Shown: positions 47,245 through 56,327 of the stretch, piece after piece | Numbering within the stretch: the first letter of the stretch is position 1 | How the letters are laid out: each line of letters begins with the position of its first letter | NCBI GenBank assembly: GCA_030604135.1 | Contig: JAUVWL010000012.1 | Coordinates: 1 to 64,000 of the forward strand | Direction: 5' to 3' | Source: Burkholderiales bacterium | GTDB taxonomy: Bacteria; Pseudomonadota; Gammaproteobacteria; Burkholderiales; Burkholderiaceae_C | Length of the DNA stretch: 64,000 bases | Program-made: the position numbers and the translations under genes | The notes under the pieces: model-generated | Seen by the model: the letters and a program-made list of their open reading frames with translations, nothing else | Told to the model about the DNA's origin: nothing | Databases searched by the model: none

Positions 47245-48780
47245 TCAGGGCGCCTTCAGCCCGTAACGGCGCAAACGCGCGGCGATGGCGGTGTGCGAAC
47301 TGCGCAGCCGGGCCGCCAGCTTGCGGGTGGACGGGTACTGGGGCAACAGGCGCTGCAACAGGTTGCGCTCGAAGGCCGAGACCGCCTCCTCCAGACTGCC
47401 CACCGCTTCGGGTCCGGAACCCGGCTCGGCCACATCGGCCCCGGCCAGTTCCAGCTGGGCCGCGTCGATGACCGGCGTGTCGCTGAGGGTCACAGCCCGG
47501 AACACCACGTTCTGCAACTGGCGCACATTGCCCAGCCAGGGGTTGGCCAGCAGGGCCTCGGCCGCCGCCCGGGTCAGCCGCGCCACCGGGCGCCCGGTCT
47601 GGGCACAGGCGCGCTCCACAAACACCTGGGCCAGCGGCAGGATGTCTTCGGTGCGCTCACGCAGCGGCGGCAGGTTGAGCTGCAGCACGTCCAGCCGGAA
47701 CAACAGGTCCTGCCGGAAGGCACCGCTGGCCACCATGTCCTCCAGCGACCGGTGGGTGGCGCTGATGATGCGCACATCGGCCCGGATCTCGCGGTCGCCT
47801 CCCACGCGCCGAAACCGTCCGTCGTTCAGGAAGCGCAGCAGCTTGGCCTGCAGGTAGGGCGACATCTCGCCGATCTCGTCCAGGAACAGGGTGCCCCCGT
47901 CGGTGAGCTCCAGCAGGCCGGGACGGCCGCCCCGCAGCGCGCCGGTGAAGGCCCCGGGGGCATAACCGAACAGCTCGCTCTCGGCCAGGCTTTCGGGCAG
48001 CGCCGCGCAGTTCAGGGCAAAAAAGGGCTGGTCCTTGCGGCGACTGCCGGCGTGGCAGGCGTGCGCCACCAGTTCCTTGCCTGTCCCTGTTTCGCCGCGA
48101 ATGAGCAAGGGCGCATCCACCTGGGCCATGCGCATGGCGCGCTGCTTGAGCTGCCGGATGGCCGGCGACTGCCCCAGAATGGCTTCGAAGCCACCCGCGT
48201 TGTAGTTCTGCAGGGCGCTGATGCGCTCGCCCAGGCGTTGCGGCGCGTGCAGGGTCAGCAGCGCTCCGGCCACACCGGCGCCCGGCTCGTGCAGGGCGAC
48301 GGCCTCCATCAGAAACGGCTGGCCCTGCACCGAGATCTCGCGCGCCGGCACCCGCTGCGGCGACGCCAGCAGTTCACGGGCCAGCCCCGCATCGCCGGTC
48401 AGTCCGGCCAGCGTGCGCCCGCGCAGGTCGGCCTCGGTGGCGCCACACACCGCCACCGCCGCGGCATTGGCCAGCACCACAACGCCGTCACTGTCCACCG
48501 CCAGCACCGGGTCGCTCTGCGAAGCCAGCAAGGCCTCCAGATAGAGCCGGCGCCGAGCACCGGGCAGCATCTGCAACTCGTCGACGCGCAGCACACCGGG
48601 CACCGACAGCAGATCGTCCCGCAACACCGAGAACTGCGCCAGCTGCAAGGCCGGTGCCTCGATGAAGATGTGTGGCGGCTCCACCTCGACCGCCGACACG
48701 TCGAGCGCCCGCCCCGCCAGGCGGGCCAGGATTTCCTGGGCGATGCCGACCCGGTCGGCAAAGAAGACGTCGATGCGCAT
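47245..48780 (-). CDS. TyrR/PhhR-family sigma-54-type transcriptional regulator
   Basis: A 511-aa regulator built like TyrR: an ACT domain (1–75, MRIDVFFADRVGIAQEIL), a PAS domain (about 80–185), an AAA+ domain with Walker A GETGTGKE (229–236) and DEIGEMS, and a TyrR-type HTH (STRKLAARLRSSHTAIAARL). The GAFTGA loop that contacts sigma-54 is intact (276–281), whereas E. coli TyrR lacks it, so this is probably a PhhR-like sigma-54 activator. An upstream open stretch to 48828 is ignored because MRIDVFF matches the TyrR start. Divergent from dadA. Confidence 0.85.
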   Translation of the reverse strand: MRIDVFFADRVGIAQEILARLAGRALDVSAVEVEPPHIFIEAPALQLAQFSVLRDDLLSVPGVLRVDELQMLPGARRRLYLEALLASQSDPVLAVDSDGVVVLANAAAVAVCGATEADLRGRTLAGLTGDAGLARELLASPQRVPAREISVQGQPFLMEAVALHEPGAGVAGALLTLHAPQRLGERISALQNYNAGGFEAILGQSPAIRQLKQRAMRMAQVDAPLLIRGETGTGKELVAHACHAGSRRKDQPFFALNCAALPESLAESELFGYAPGAFTGALRGGRPGLLELTDGGTLFLDEIGEMSPYLQAKLLRFLNDGRFRRVGGDREIRADVRIISATHRSLEDMVASGAFRQDLLFRLDVLQLNLPPLRERTEDILPLAQVFVERACAQTGRPVARLTRAAAEALLANPWLGNVRQLQNVVFRAVTLSDTPVIDAAQLELAGADVAEPGSGPEAVGSLEEAVSAFERNLLQRLLPQYPSTRKLAARLRSSHTAIAARLRRYGLKAP

Positions 48781-48809
48781 GGACGAAGGCCGTACTGTTT
48801 TCGCTCCAT

Positions 48810-48827
48810 TGTAACGAACAACGTACA
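48810..48827. promoter_or_regulatory. TyrR-box-like site
   Basis: TGTAAC, 6 bp, CGTACA: close to the TyrR box TGTAAA-N6-TTTACA. It overlaps a minus-strand TACAAT (48807–48812) that could be the −10 of the regulator's own promoter, suggesting autorepression. A weaker half-match, CGTCAC-N6-GTTACA, lies at 48889–48906. Either could also serve as an upstream activating site for dadA. Confidence 0.5.
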
Positions 48828-49000
48828 TGTACCCAATTCATTGATTTCACTTGTTTTTTCCCAATCAAGAATGAAATCTCTACCTGTTCGTCACGTTATC
48901 GTTACAACCATGGCCAGCCAGCGCCGATCCCTATGGGAGCGCACGCCGGCAAGTGCTTGTTTTGATTGGTTTTTTTCCCTTAACTCGGGCACCTCTGCCA

Positions 49001-49015
49001 TGGCACGCGGCTTGC
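49001..49015 (+). promoter_or_regulatory. sigma-54 (−24/−12) promoter of dadA
   Basis: TGGCACG, 4 bp, TTGC: a full match to the sigma-54 consensus, with GG and GC 12 bp apart. The predicted start of transcription is near 49027, about 50 bp before the dadA ATG. A GAFTGA-containing activator is encoded divergently next to it. Confidence 0.8.
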
Positions 49016-49078
49016 TGTGCCCGTTTGTCCGTCCGTTGCCCGCACCCCCGTGCGGCCGGAGTGGCACGGAGTGCATTC

Positions 49079-50332
49079 ATGCGGGTTCTGGTTCTCGGCA
49101 GCGGCGTCATCGGCACCACCATCGCCTACTACCTGGCGCGCGACGGTCACGAGGTCGAGGTGGTGGACCGCCAGCCCGGCCCGGGGCTGGAAACCAGCTA
49201 CGCCAACGCCGGCGAGGTCTCGCCCGGCTACTCCGCCCCCTGGGCCGGCCCGGGGGTGCCGCTCAAGGCCATCCAGTGGCTGCTCATGCACCACAGTCCG
49301 CTGGTCATCAAGCCCATGCTTGACCCGGCCATGTGGCGCTGGGGCCTGGCCATGCTGCGCAACTGCACAGCCGCGCGCTACCAGGTCAACAAGGGACGCA
49401 TGGTGCGCCTGGCCGAGTACAGCCGCGACTGCCTCAAAGAGCTGCGGGCTGACATCGGCATCGAATACGACCACCGCGAGCAGGGCACCTTGCAACTTTT
49501 TCGCACCCAGAAGCAGCTCGACGGCACCGCCAAGGACATCGAGATCCTGCAACAGTTCGGCGTGCCCTACCAGCTGCTCGACCGTGAGGGCTATCTGCAG
49601 TACGAACCCGCACTGGCCGACGTGAAAGACAAGTTCGTCGGCGCGCTGCGCCTGCCCGGCGACGAAACCGGCGACTGCTTCAAGTTCACCAATGTGCTGG
49701 CCGAGAAGGCCAAGGCGCTGGGGGTGACGTTCCGCTTCGGTATCGGCATCGACGCGCTTGAGCGCAGCGGCCAGAGCATCTCCGGCGTGCGCACCAGCGA
49801 AGGCCTCAAGACTGCCGACCGCTATGTGTTGGCGCTGGGCAGCTACTCCACCGCCATGCTGGCGCCGGTGGGCATCCGCATCCCCGTCTACCCTGTAAAG
49901 GGTTTCTCGATCACCGTGCCCATCACCAACGCGTCCAAGTCACCCGAATCGACCATCATGGACGAGACCCACAAGGTCGCCGTCACGCGCCTGGGCGACC
50001 GCATCCGCGTCGGAGGCACGGCCCAGCTCTCGGGCTTCGACCTGCAGCTCAATGAAGGACGGCGCAAGACGCTGGAGTTCGTCGTAACCGACCTGTTCCC
50101 CAACGGGGGCGACGTCGCCAAAGCCGAGTTCTGGACCGGCCTGCGCCCCATGACCCCCGACGGCACCCCCATCGTCGGCGGCTGCCAGTACGACAACCTG
50201 CTGCTGTCCACCGGTCACGGCACGCTGGGCTGGACCATGGCCACCGGCACCGGTCGCGTCATGGCCGACCTGGTGGCCGGGCGGCAACCCGAGATCAGCA
50301 TGGAAGGCCTGTCGGTCGATCGCTACCGCTGA
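49079..50332 (+). CDS. dadA: D-amino acid dehydrogenase, small subunit type
   Basis: DadA is a membrane-associated FAD enzyme that oxidises D-amino acids such as D-alanine to keto acids. The 417-aa protein has the FAD motif [20 protein letters not shown] at the start, [21 protein letters not shown], and the C-terminal [15 protein letters not shown] and [20 protein letters not shown]. The frame is open upstream, but ATG at 49079 gives the family N-terminus. Probably controlled by sigma-54 and the divergent TyrR-type regulator. No alanine racemase is adjacent. Two GC hairpins lie in the 125-bp gap after it. Confidence 0.94.
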   Translation: MRVLVLGSGVIGTTIAYYLARDGHEVEVVDRQPGPGLETSYANAGEVSPGYSAPWAGPGVPLKAIQWLLMHHSPLVIKPMLDPAMWRWGLAMLRNCTAARYQVNKGRMVRLAEYSRDCLKELRADIGIEYDHREQGTLQLFRTQKQLDGTAKDIEILQQFGVPYQLLDREGYLQYEPALADVKDKFVGALRLPGDETGDCFKFTNVLAEKAKALGVTFRFGIGIDALERSGQSISGVRTSEGLKTADRYVLALGSYSTAMLAPVGIRIPVYPVKGFSITVPITNASKSPESTIMDETHKVAVTRLGDRIRVGGTAQLSGFDLQLNEGRRKTLEFVVTDLFPNGGDVAKAEFWTGLRPMTPDGTPIVGGCQYDNLLLSTGHGTLGWTMATGTGRVMADLVAGRQPEISMEGLSVDRYR

Positions 50333-50457
50333 GGACCTCCCCCAATCGGGGGTGGGCAGCACGCCCGTATGGGCGTACAAAGTGGGAGCGTGCGCCGCAC
50401 GCCGGCACACACCCTTCACCTGCGCGCGCGTGTGCCTGCACCTTGCCGGAGGTCGCC

Positions 50458-52605
50458 ATGACGCCCCGTCCGCCTGTTGCCAGACTGTCCAGGCGCAACC
50501 AGCGCTTCTCGGTCATGTTCGACGCCCGGCCCGACCGGCTCGACTTCCGCGACCTGCCCTACCGCGCCCCACTGCGCTCGCTGGCCGCACGCTACCCGGC
50601 CGACGATGAGTTGCACGCACGCATGCCCGCCTATGTGAAAGCCGGCATGGTCCGGGACCAGAAAGCCCAGGGCGCCTGCACCGGCTTCGGCCTGGCGGCC
50701 GTGGTCAACTTCCTGCTCTGGCGGCGGGCGCTGGAACAGGGGCCTGTACCGCAACCGAACCGCGTCAGCCCGCACATGCTTTACGAACTGGCCCGACGCT
50801 ATGACGAGTGGGAAGGCGAGGACTACCAGGGCTCGTCCTGCCGTGGCGCCCTCAAGGGTTTTCACAAGCACGGGGTCTGCCTGGAGGCCCTCTGGCCCGG
50901 CCCACGCACCGGCCCGCGTGACGAGCTCGAGTGGGAAATGGACGCCCTCAAGCGCCCGCTGGGCGTCTACTACCGCATCGACCACAAATCGGTGGTGGAC
51001 ATGCAGTCGGCCATCGACGAAATCGGAGCCATCTACGTGTCTGCCCGTGTCCACGACGGTTGGGACCGGATACCGGCCACCGGGGCACCTCCACGCTCAC
51101 ACGAGACCGAACAGTTGCCTGTGGTCCCCCCGGCCTCACCCGACTCGCTGCTGGGCGGGCATGCCTTCGCCATCGTCGGCTACAACGAGCGCGGCTTTGT
51201 GGTGCAAAACAGCTGGGGCACCGGCTGGGGCGCTTGCGGGTTCGCGGTCATGCCCTATGAAGACTGGGTCAGGCACGGCACCGACGCCTGGGCCGCTGCC
51301 CTGGGTGTGCCGCAGGCGCGCAGCCATTCGCCCGAGGCCGTCGACGCCCTGCGCTGGCCGTCCCGCAGCGGGCGTTCGCTGGGCTTTGCCGTCAGCGGAC
51401 CACTGCAGCCCGACAACCCGGCCGACGACCCCTGGCCGATCAACAAGCCCTTTCTGCACAAGCCCTACCAGCCCTGGCCCACGGCCAAGGCCTATGAGCA
51501 CACCCTGGTCAGCGGCAACAACGGCCACGTCATCGTCACCGACCTGACCCGCCGGGTGGACAGCGCCGCAACCGACTTCGTCGAGACCCACCTGGACCGC
51601 CTGCGACAGCGCGTGCAGGCCTTGCCAGTGCCGCGCCTGATGGTCTATGCCCACGGCGGCCTCAACAGCGAAGCCGAATCGATCGACCGCGTCCGCATCC
51701 TGGCACCGTACTTCGAGGCCAACGGCATCTGCCCGCTTTTCCTGACCTGGCGCACCGGCCCGCTGGAGACCCTGCGCCACCTGTTGGAAGACCGGGTGCG
51801 GGAGGCTTTTGGCCTGGGCGATGCCCAACGCGCCCAACGGCTGGGCACGCTGCTGGGCGACGCACGCGACCGCGGGGTCGAAGCCCTGGCAAGCCGCACC
51901 GGCAAGCCCCTGTGGGCGGAGATGAAGCAGAACGCCCGGCGCTCGGCACTGCGCGGGCGCAGCAGCGACCTGCTGGCCCGCACCCTGGCCGGCTGGCCGC
52001 CGGGCCCGGGCGCCCAGCCGCTGGAGCTGCATCTGGTGGGCCACTCGGCCGGCGCCATCCTGCTGGGCCACCTGTTGAGTCAGCTGGCCGCGCAACAGGT
52101 TCGGGTGGCCAGCTGCACGTTGTATGCACCCGCCTGCACCACGGCCTTTGCGCTGGAACACTACCGTCGACTGGCCGCTCCGGTGCTCGACCTGAACCAG
52201 TTGCACATCCACCTGCTGACCGACACCCAGGAAAAGGACGACAAGATGCTGCGCCTGGGGCCGGTCACCCTGTACGGCAAATCCTTGCTGTACCTGGTCA
52301 GCCGGGCACTGGAAGACACCCGAAAGATGCCATTGCTGGGCCTGGAGCGCGCCCACGAAACGGCCCACGTCAACACCGACCAGTGGGCCGGCAGCGAACT
52401 CAAGGCCTTGCAACACTGGCAGGCCGCCTTCCCCATGGCCAACCTGCACCGCGTGCCCCAGCCCTACATCACCGTCGACCGCGAAGGCCAGACCGCCCGC
52501 GCCAGCCATGGCGGCTTCGACAACGACATCGATGTGCTGACGCAGACCATTACACGCATCCGGGGTCAGGCACCCTTGCAGCCACTGGAGTGGCTGGGCT
52601 ACTGA
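50458..52605 (+). CDS. fusion of a papain-like (C1) peptidase and an alpha/beta hydrolase
   Basis: A 715-aa protein without signal peptide or membrane helix. Residues ~20–285 are papain-like: QGACTGFGLAAVVNFLLW gives Cys74, GGHAFAIVGYN gives His235 and NSWGTGWGACGF gives Asn251, a complete triad. Residues ~390–600 are an alpha/beta hydrolase with LMVYAHGGLNSEAE as the oxyanion region and LHLVGHSAGAILLG with Ser530 as nucleophile. A ~100-residue Pro-rich linker joins them. ATG at 50458 has CCGGAGG before it; a TTG 15 bp upstream is possible. Function unknown: protein or peptide processing coupled to lipid or ester hydrolysis is one guess. Confidence 0.8.
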   Translation: MTPRPPVARLSRRNQRFSVMFDARPDRLDFRDLPYRAPLRSLAARYPADDELHARMPAYVKAGMVRDQKAQGACTGFGLAAVVNFLLWRRALEQGPVPQPNRVSPHMLYELARRYDEWEGEDYQGSSCRGALKGFHKHGVCLEALWPGPRTGPRDELEWEMDALKRPLGVYYRIDHKSVVDMQSAIDEIGAIYVSARVHDGWDRIPATGAPPRSHETEQLPVVPPASPDSLLGGHAFAIVGYNERGFVVQNSWGTGWGACGFAVMPYEDWVRHGTDAWAAALGVPQARSHSPEAVDALRWPSRSGRSLGFAVSGPLQPDNPADDPWPINKPFLHKPYQPWPTAKAYEHTLVSGNNGHVIVTDLTRRVDSAATDFVETHLDRLRQRVQALPVPRLMVYAHGGLNSEAESIDRVRILAPYFEANGICPLFLTWRTGPLETLRHLLEDRVREAFGLGDAQRAQRLGTLLGDARDRGVEALASRTGKPLWAEMKQNARRSALRGRSSDLLARTLAGWPPGPGAQPLELHLVGHSAGAILLGHLLSQLAAQQVRVASCTLYAPACTTAFALEHYRRLAAPVLDLNQLHIHLLTDTQEKDDKMLRLGPVTLYGKSLLYLVSRALEDTRKMPLLGLERAHETAHVNTDQWAGSELKALQHWQAAFPMANLHRVPQPYITVDREGQTARASHGGFDNDIDVLTQTITRIRGQAPLQPLEWLGY

Positions 52606-52793
52606 GCCCCCCACCAGCCGCGGAACCTTCGCGGCAACAAAAGCCTCTGAGGTTCTGAGCAGCACACGCGGGTGGTGCACGCCCGGCGCCGACGATCCCT
52701 TTTTTACGAAGTTAACGTCAGCCTGTATCTGGTTTTTTAGAATCCACCGATGCACTACCCTGTGCCTCTTGCTGACCTTTTCTGGAGACACCG

Positions 52794-53690
52794 ATGAAAA
52801 AACTCTTTTCCCTGTTTGCCGTGGTCCTGTCGCTCGGGCTGGCTGCGGTGTCTTTCGACGCCGAGGCACGGCGCCTGGGTGGTGGCGGCTCACTGGGCGT
52901 GCAACGCCAGGCCGCCCCTCCGCGCGCACCAGCCACCACGCCGCGCCAGGCCCCCAACAACGCCACCCCGCCGGCCACCACACCCCAGCGCAGCTGGATG
53001 GGCCCGGTTGCAGGTCTGGCAGCCGGCCTGGGCCTGGCCGCTCTGGCGCACCACCTGGGTTTCGGTGAAGCCTTTGCCAACATGTTGATGATCGGGCTTC
53101 TGGTGGTGGCCGCCATCGCGGTGATTGGCTTCATCATGCGCCGCCGGGCCGGTGCCCAGAATGGCGGCATGGCCTATGCCGGCGCCCAGTCGGGCCAGGG
53201 CAACGCCCAGCCGGCCGCATTCCGCATGCCGACCCCGGCCGCGTCGGGCAACACCGCTGCACCCTTTGCCAACGGTGGCTCGATGATCGGCGCCAACCTG
53301 CAACCTGCGGCCAGCAGCATCCCGGCCGACTTCGACACCGCCAGCTTTGCCCGCAACGCCAAGGTGCAGTTCATCCGCCTGCAGGCCGCGCACGACGCCG
53401 CCAACCTCGAAGACATCCGCGAGTTCACCACGCCGCAGATGTTCGCCGAGATCAGCATGGACATCCGCGACCGCGGCCAGGCCGCCTCGCAGACCGACGT
53501 GCTCTCGCTGGACGCCGAAGTCATCGAGGTGCAGGAAGAAGGCCACCAGTACGTGGTGAGCGTTCGCTTCACCGGCAGCATCCGCGAAGACGGGGGCGCG
53601 GCCGAGGCCTTTGACGAACTCTGGCACCTGACCAAGCCGGTGCAGGGCAGCGGCGGCTGGGTTCTGGCCGGTATCCAGCAAAGCACCTGA
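52794..53690 (+). CDS. Tim44-like domain membrane protein
   Basis: A 298-aa protein with an N-terminal signal or anchor (MKKLFSLFAVVLSLGLAAVS), a Pro/Ala-rich stretch, two hydrophobic helices (WMGPVAGLAAGLGLAALAHH; NMLMIGLLVVAAIAVIGFIM) and a C-terminal Tim44/COG4395-type domain (FIRLQAAHDAANLEDIREFT, VSVRFTGSIRED, WHLTKPVQGSGGWVLAGIQ). Bacterial Tim44-like proteins are common in Betaproteobacteria and lack a defined role. TGGAGA lies before the ATG. The 188-bp upstream region is AT-rich in part but has no clear promoter. Confidence 0.8.
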   Translation: MKKLFSLFAVVLSLGLAAVSFDAEARRLGGGGSLGVQRQAAPPRAPATTPRQAPNNATPPATTPQRSWMGPVAGLAAGLGLAALAHHLGFGEAFANMLMIGLLVVAAIAVIGFIMRRRAGAQNGGMAYAGAQSGQGNAQPAAFRMPTPAASGNTAAPFANGGSMIGANLQPAASSIPADFDTASFARNAKVQFIRLQAAHDAANLEDIREFTTPQMFAEISMDIRDRGQAASQTDVLSLDAEVIEVQEEGHQYVVSVRFTGSIREDGGAAEAFDELWHLTKPVQGSGGWVLAGIQQST

Positions 53691-53824
53691 TTCCCTTGCA
53701 GCCAGCCGGGCCTCTGCTGCCCGGGCCCAGGGCGCGTCGACGAAACGTTGGCGCGCCCTGATGTTTTCCCGCTCCGAACAATCCCCCTGTCCCCACCCCT
53801 GGTGGCCGGAGACAATACGCCCCC

Positions 53825-54430
53825 ATGGATGTATTCATTGGCCTCATGCTGCTGGTACTGGGCAGCTACACCGTCAAGACGCTCGACGAGCGCCAGCGCA
53901 TCGACCTGCTGAGCGCCAAGCTGCGTCCTTACCAGCTCGAGCAGCTGATGGCCGACCTGCTGGACGGCTACCTGCGCGCCATGGACGAGAAGGACACCGA
54001 CCGCAGCGCTTCCGTCTGGCAGGAGCTGTCGGCCATTGAGGCGCGCCTGAGCGATCAGATGCAGGCCTTTGCGACCGACGTGTCGGGCATGTGGGGCGAG
54101 AAGGTGCGTGTCAGCCGCCTGCCAGTGAGTGTGCCCCTGGTCACGCGCCTGTTTCCGGCACTGGGTTTCGACCTGCGCCCGCTGCTCCAGCTGCATGCCC
54201 AGGCCATGGCTGCGGCACTGCGCAACGAAGACGGTCTGTCGCGCCGCGACCAGGCCTTTCGCATCTCGGCCGAGCTGCTGCTGTTCCAGCACAGCTGCCA
54301 CTGGTACTGCCGCTCGCTGACCATGGCCTCGGCGCGCCTGGTGGCCCGGCACCGCACCGCCTATGCTCAGGTCATCGAATCGGTTTCACCCGAGACCCGC
54401 CTGGCCTACCTGAAGCTGATCGGTCACTGA
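53825..54430 (+). CDS. hypothetical protein
   Basis: A 201-aa protein starting with a hydrophobic stretch (MDVFIGLMLLVLGSYTVKTL) that could be a membrane anchor, then mostly helical, with a coiled-coil-like middle (LSAKLRPYQLEQLMADLLDGYLRAM) and HSCHWYCRSLTMASARLVARH near the end. No known domain is recognised. Codon use is like the neighbours. It may be read from the Tim44-like gene's promoter. Confidence 0.6.
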   Translation: MDVFIGLMLLVLGSYTVKTLDERQRIDLLSAKLRPYQLEQLMADLLDGYLRAMDEKDTDRSASVWQELSAIEARLSDQMQAFATDVSGMWGEKVRVSRLPVSVPLVTRLFPALGFDLRPLLQLHAQAMAAALRNEDGLSRRDQAFRISAELLLFQHSCHWYCRSLTMASARLVARHRTAYAQVIESVSPETRLAYLKLIGH

Positions 54431-54489
54431 GACCAGGGGCTTTTTTTTCGTGCTCCCCGCGCCAGACCGGACCGGCGCAGAATGGCGCG

Positions 54490-54774
54490 ATGACCCTGCC
54501 CAGTTTCCAGCAATTCCAGGCCGACGCCCTGGCCCGTGGCTTCGACACCGTGCTGGAGCGCCAGTGGGCGCCCAACACCGTGCTGGACGAACACACCCAC
54601 CCTTTTTCGGTGGATGCGCTGGTGGTCCAGGGGGATATGAGCCTGACGGTCGACGGGCACGAGCAGCTGCTGCGCACGGGCGACCGATTCACGCTCGACG
54701 CCCACAAGCCCCACGCCGAGCGCTACGGCGCCGAAGGGGCCACCTACTGGGTGGCGCGCCGCGACGCCACCTGA
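54490..54774 (+). CDS. small cupin-domain protein
   Basis: A 94-aa single-domain cupin. It has the first metal motif DEHTHPFSVDALVVQGDMSL and the second LRTGDRFTLDAHKPHAERYG, with histidines in the usual places. Small cupins can be isomerases, dioxygenases or sugar-binding sensors, and there is no basis to choose. The frame is open upstream; ATG at 54490 starts the domain. A palindromic repeat array follows. Confidence 0.72.
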   Translation: MTLPSFQQFQADALARGFDTVLERQWAPNTVLDEHTHPFSVDALVVQGDMSLTVDGHEQLLRTGDRFTLDAHKPHAERYGAEGATYWVARRDAT

Positions 54775-54803
54775 GGGCCTCAGAACACCGTCACCCACCG
54801 CTT

Positions 54804-54929
54804 CGTCGTGCCCGCGAATGCGTGGAGCGGGCATCCACGCGCACCCCAGCCCCTCCGTCATGCCCACGAATGCGGGCATCCATGCACACCTTCACCAGGC
54901 CGTCATGCCCGCGAACGCGGGCATCCAGG
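54804..54929. repeat. array of three palindromic REP-like repeats
   Basis: Three units of the pattern CGTCATGCCCGCGAACGCGG plus GCATCC at 54804–54840, 54856–54885 and 54901–54929. Each has a stem of the GCCCGCG…CGCGGGC type; the first unit carries a short insertion and the second a substitution in the stem. They fill most of the 278-bp gap between the cupin gene and the convergent methyltransferase gene. This is a REP-type element, not a CRISPR array. Confidence 0.8.
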
Positions 54930-55052
54930 TTCACCCTGGGTCTCTGTTCATGGACAGCCGTCCCACGCTTTCGCGGGGGCAGGCTGTGCGCGGGTGCGAC
55001 GTGGGGGTTGCTTCTTGTTTCTCATGACACCCTGAGCACCGCCACCCCGATC

Positions 55053-56264
55053 TCAGTGCATCGCCGCCACCGGCGTCAGGTGCACATACCAGCCCATGAC
55101 GGGTCGCCTCTGGTCCTCGCGGATGGCTGCGGCCTCCAGCCACTGCACCTGCCAGCCGTTGGCAGCAGCCAGTCGTTCGATGTAGCCGCGTGAATGGGCA
55201 TAGCGCAGGCTGGGCTGCAGCACCAGGTCCTGAGCGGGTGGCGCCTGTTCCAGCGAGAAGGCGAACACGCCACCGGCCGCCATGCAGCGGCGCGCAGCGG
55301 CCAGCACCTCGTCCAGCGCGCCCACGTAGATGAACACGTCGGCGGCCACGATCAGGTCCACCGGTGTGCCCTGCCCCTGCAGGAAGGCCAGCAGGTCTCC
55401 AACCTCCAGCTGCTGATACAGCCCGCTGCTGCGCGCCTGGGCCACCATGGCCGGCGACAGGTCCACGCCGTCGATGCGCTCCACCTGGCCCCGCATGCGC
55501 TGGGCGCACAGGCCGGTGCCACAGCCCAGGTCCAGCATGTGTTCAAAATGCCGGCCGCTGCTGCGCAGCGGCTCGAGCAGGACCTCGTGCGCCTGGTAGC
55601 GCAGCGCCTGCACCAGGTGCGTCTGAAAGCCCTCGGCATAGTCGTCGAACAGGGCCTGCACGTAGGCGGCGGGTGCATGCGGCACCGCTTCGCCGCGCAC
55701 CGAGGCCAGGTAGAAGCGGTGCAAGGCCTCGTCGGCGCCATGCGCCAGCGCCTGCTCGAAACACTGGGCGGCCTCGGGCAGGCGGCCCAACTCGCGCAGC
55801 AGCTGGCCGCGCTGGCTCCAGGCTTCGGCCAGCGTGGCGTCCAGCGCCAGTGCACGCTCCAGCGCATCGAGTGCTTCGGCCGAACGGCCCTGGCGACTAC
55901 AGCAATGCCCCAGACTCAGCCAGACCGGCGCACCCACCGTACCCGGGCTCTGCCGGGTGCCCTGCAACAAGGCACCGGCCGCCTCTTCCCACAAGCCCAG
56001 CGTCTCGGCGCACACGCCCTGGGCCAGCCAGGCTTCGGTGTGGGCCGGGTCAGCGGCCGTGGCCTGCCGCAGCGCGGGCAGTGCCTCCGTCACCTGCCCC
56101 AGCCGCCACAACGTGATGCCCAGGTTGGCCAGCACCGACGCGCGCCCCGGCGCCAGCACCAGCGCCTGCCGGTAGGCGTCGGCCGCCTCGCTCAGACGCC
56201 CGGCCTCGAAATGGTCGTTGCCTTCAAAAAACAGGTTCTTGGCACGTTCAAGGGCGGCGGTCAT
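55053..56264 (-). CDS. TPR-repeat protein with SAM-dependent methyltransferase domain
   Basis: A 403-aa protein. Residues ~5–185 are five or so TPR units (for example LVLAPGRASVLANLGITLWR, WSQRGQLLRELGRLPEAAQC). Residues ~205–400 are a class I methyltransferase with SAM loop MLDLGCGTGLCAQR (243–256) and IDGVDLSPAMV. It resembles COG4976 methyltransferases, with FDDYAEGFQTHLVQALRYQA linking the halves. The substrate is unknown; TPRs suggest a protein partner. Confidence 0.8.
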   Translation of the reverse strand: MTAALERAKNLFFEGNDHFEAGRLSEAADAYRQALVLAPGRASVLANLGITLWRLGQVTEALPALRQATAADPAHTEAWLAQGVCAETLGLWEEAAGALLQGTRQSPGTVGAPVWLSLGHCCSRQGRSAEALDALERALALDATLAEAWSQRGQLLRELGRLPEAAQCFEQALAHGADEALHRFYLASVRGEAVPHAPAAYVQALFDDYAEGFQTHLVQALRYQAHEVLLEPLRSSGRHFEHMLDLGCGTGLCAQRMRGQVERIDGVDLSPAMVAQARSSGLYQQLEVGDLLAFLQGQGTPVDLIVAADVFIYVGALDEVLAAARRCMAAGGVFAFSLEQAPPAQDLVLQPSLRYAHSRGYIERLAAANGWQVQWLEAAAIREDQRRPVMGWYVHLTPVAAMH

Positions 56265-56327
56265 CGGCTTTCTTTCTGGGCTGGTCCGGCCGCGACACAG
56301 GCGCGACCGGGGTTGAAGCGCTGAAGC

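Noticed and set aside
48950..48959. CAAGTGCTTG, similar to the atu operator palindrome, upstream of dadA
   Set aside because: Only the short palindrome matches; the TGCTTTGTAAAA and GATTTT blocks are missing, and dadA has its own sigma-54 signals.
49062..49076. Second TGGCACG near the dadA start as a sigma-54 promoter
   Set aside because: The GG to GC distance is 10 instead of 12 bp and the element abuts the start codon.
54780..54930. Possible CRISPR array
   Set aside because: Only three imperfect palindromic units, no constant repeat length with unique spacers, and no cas genes.
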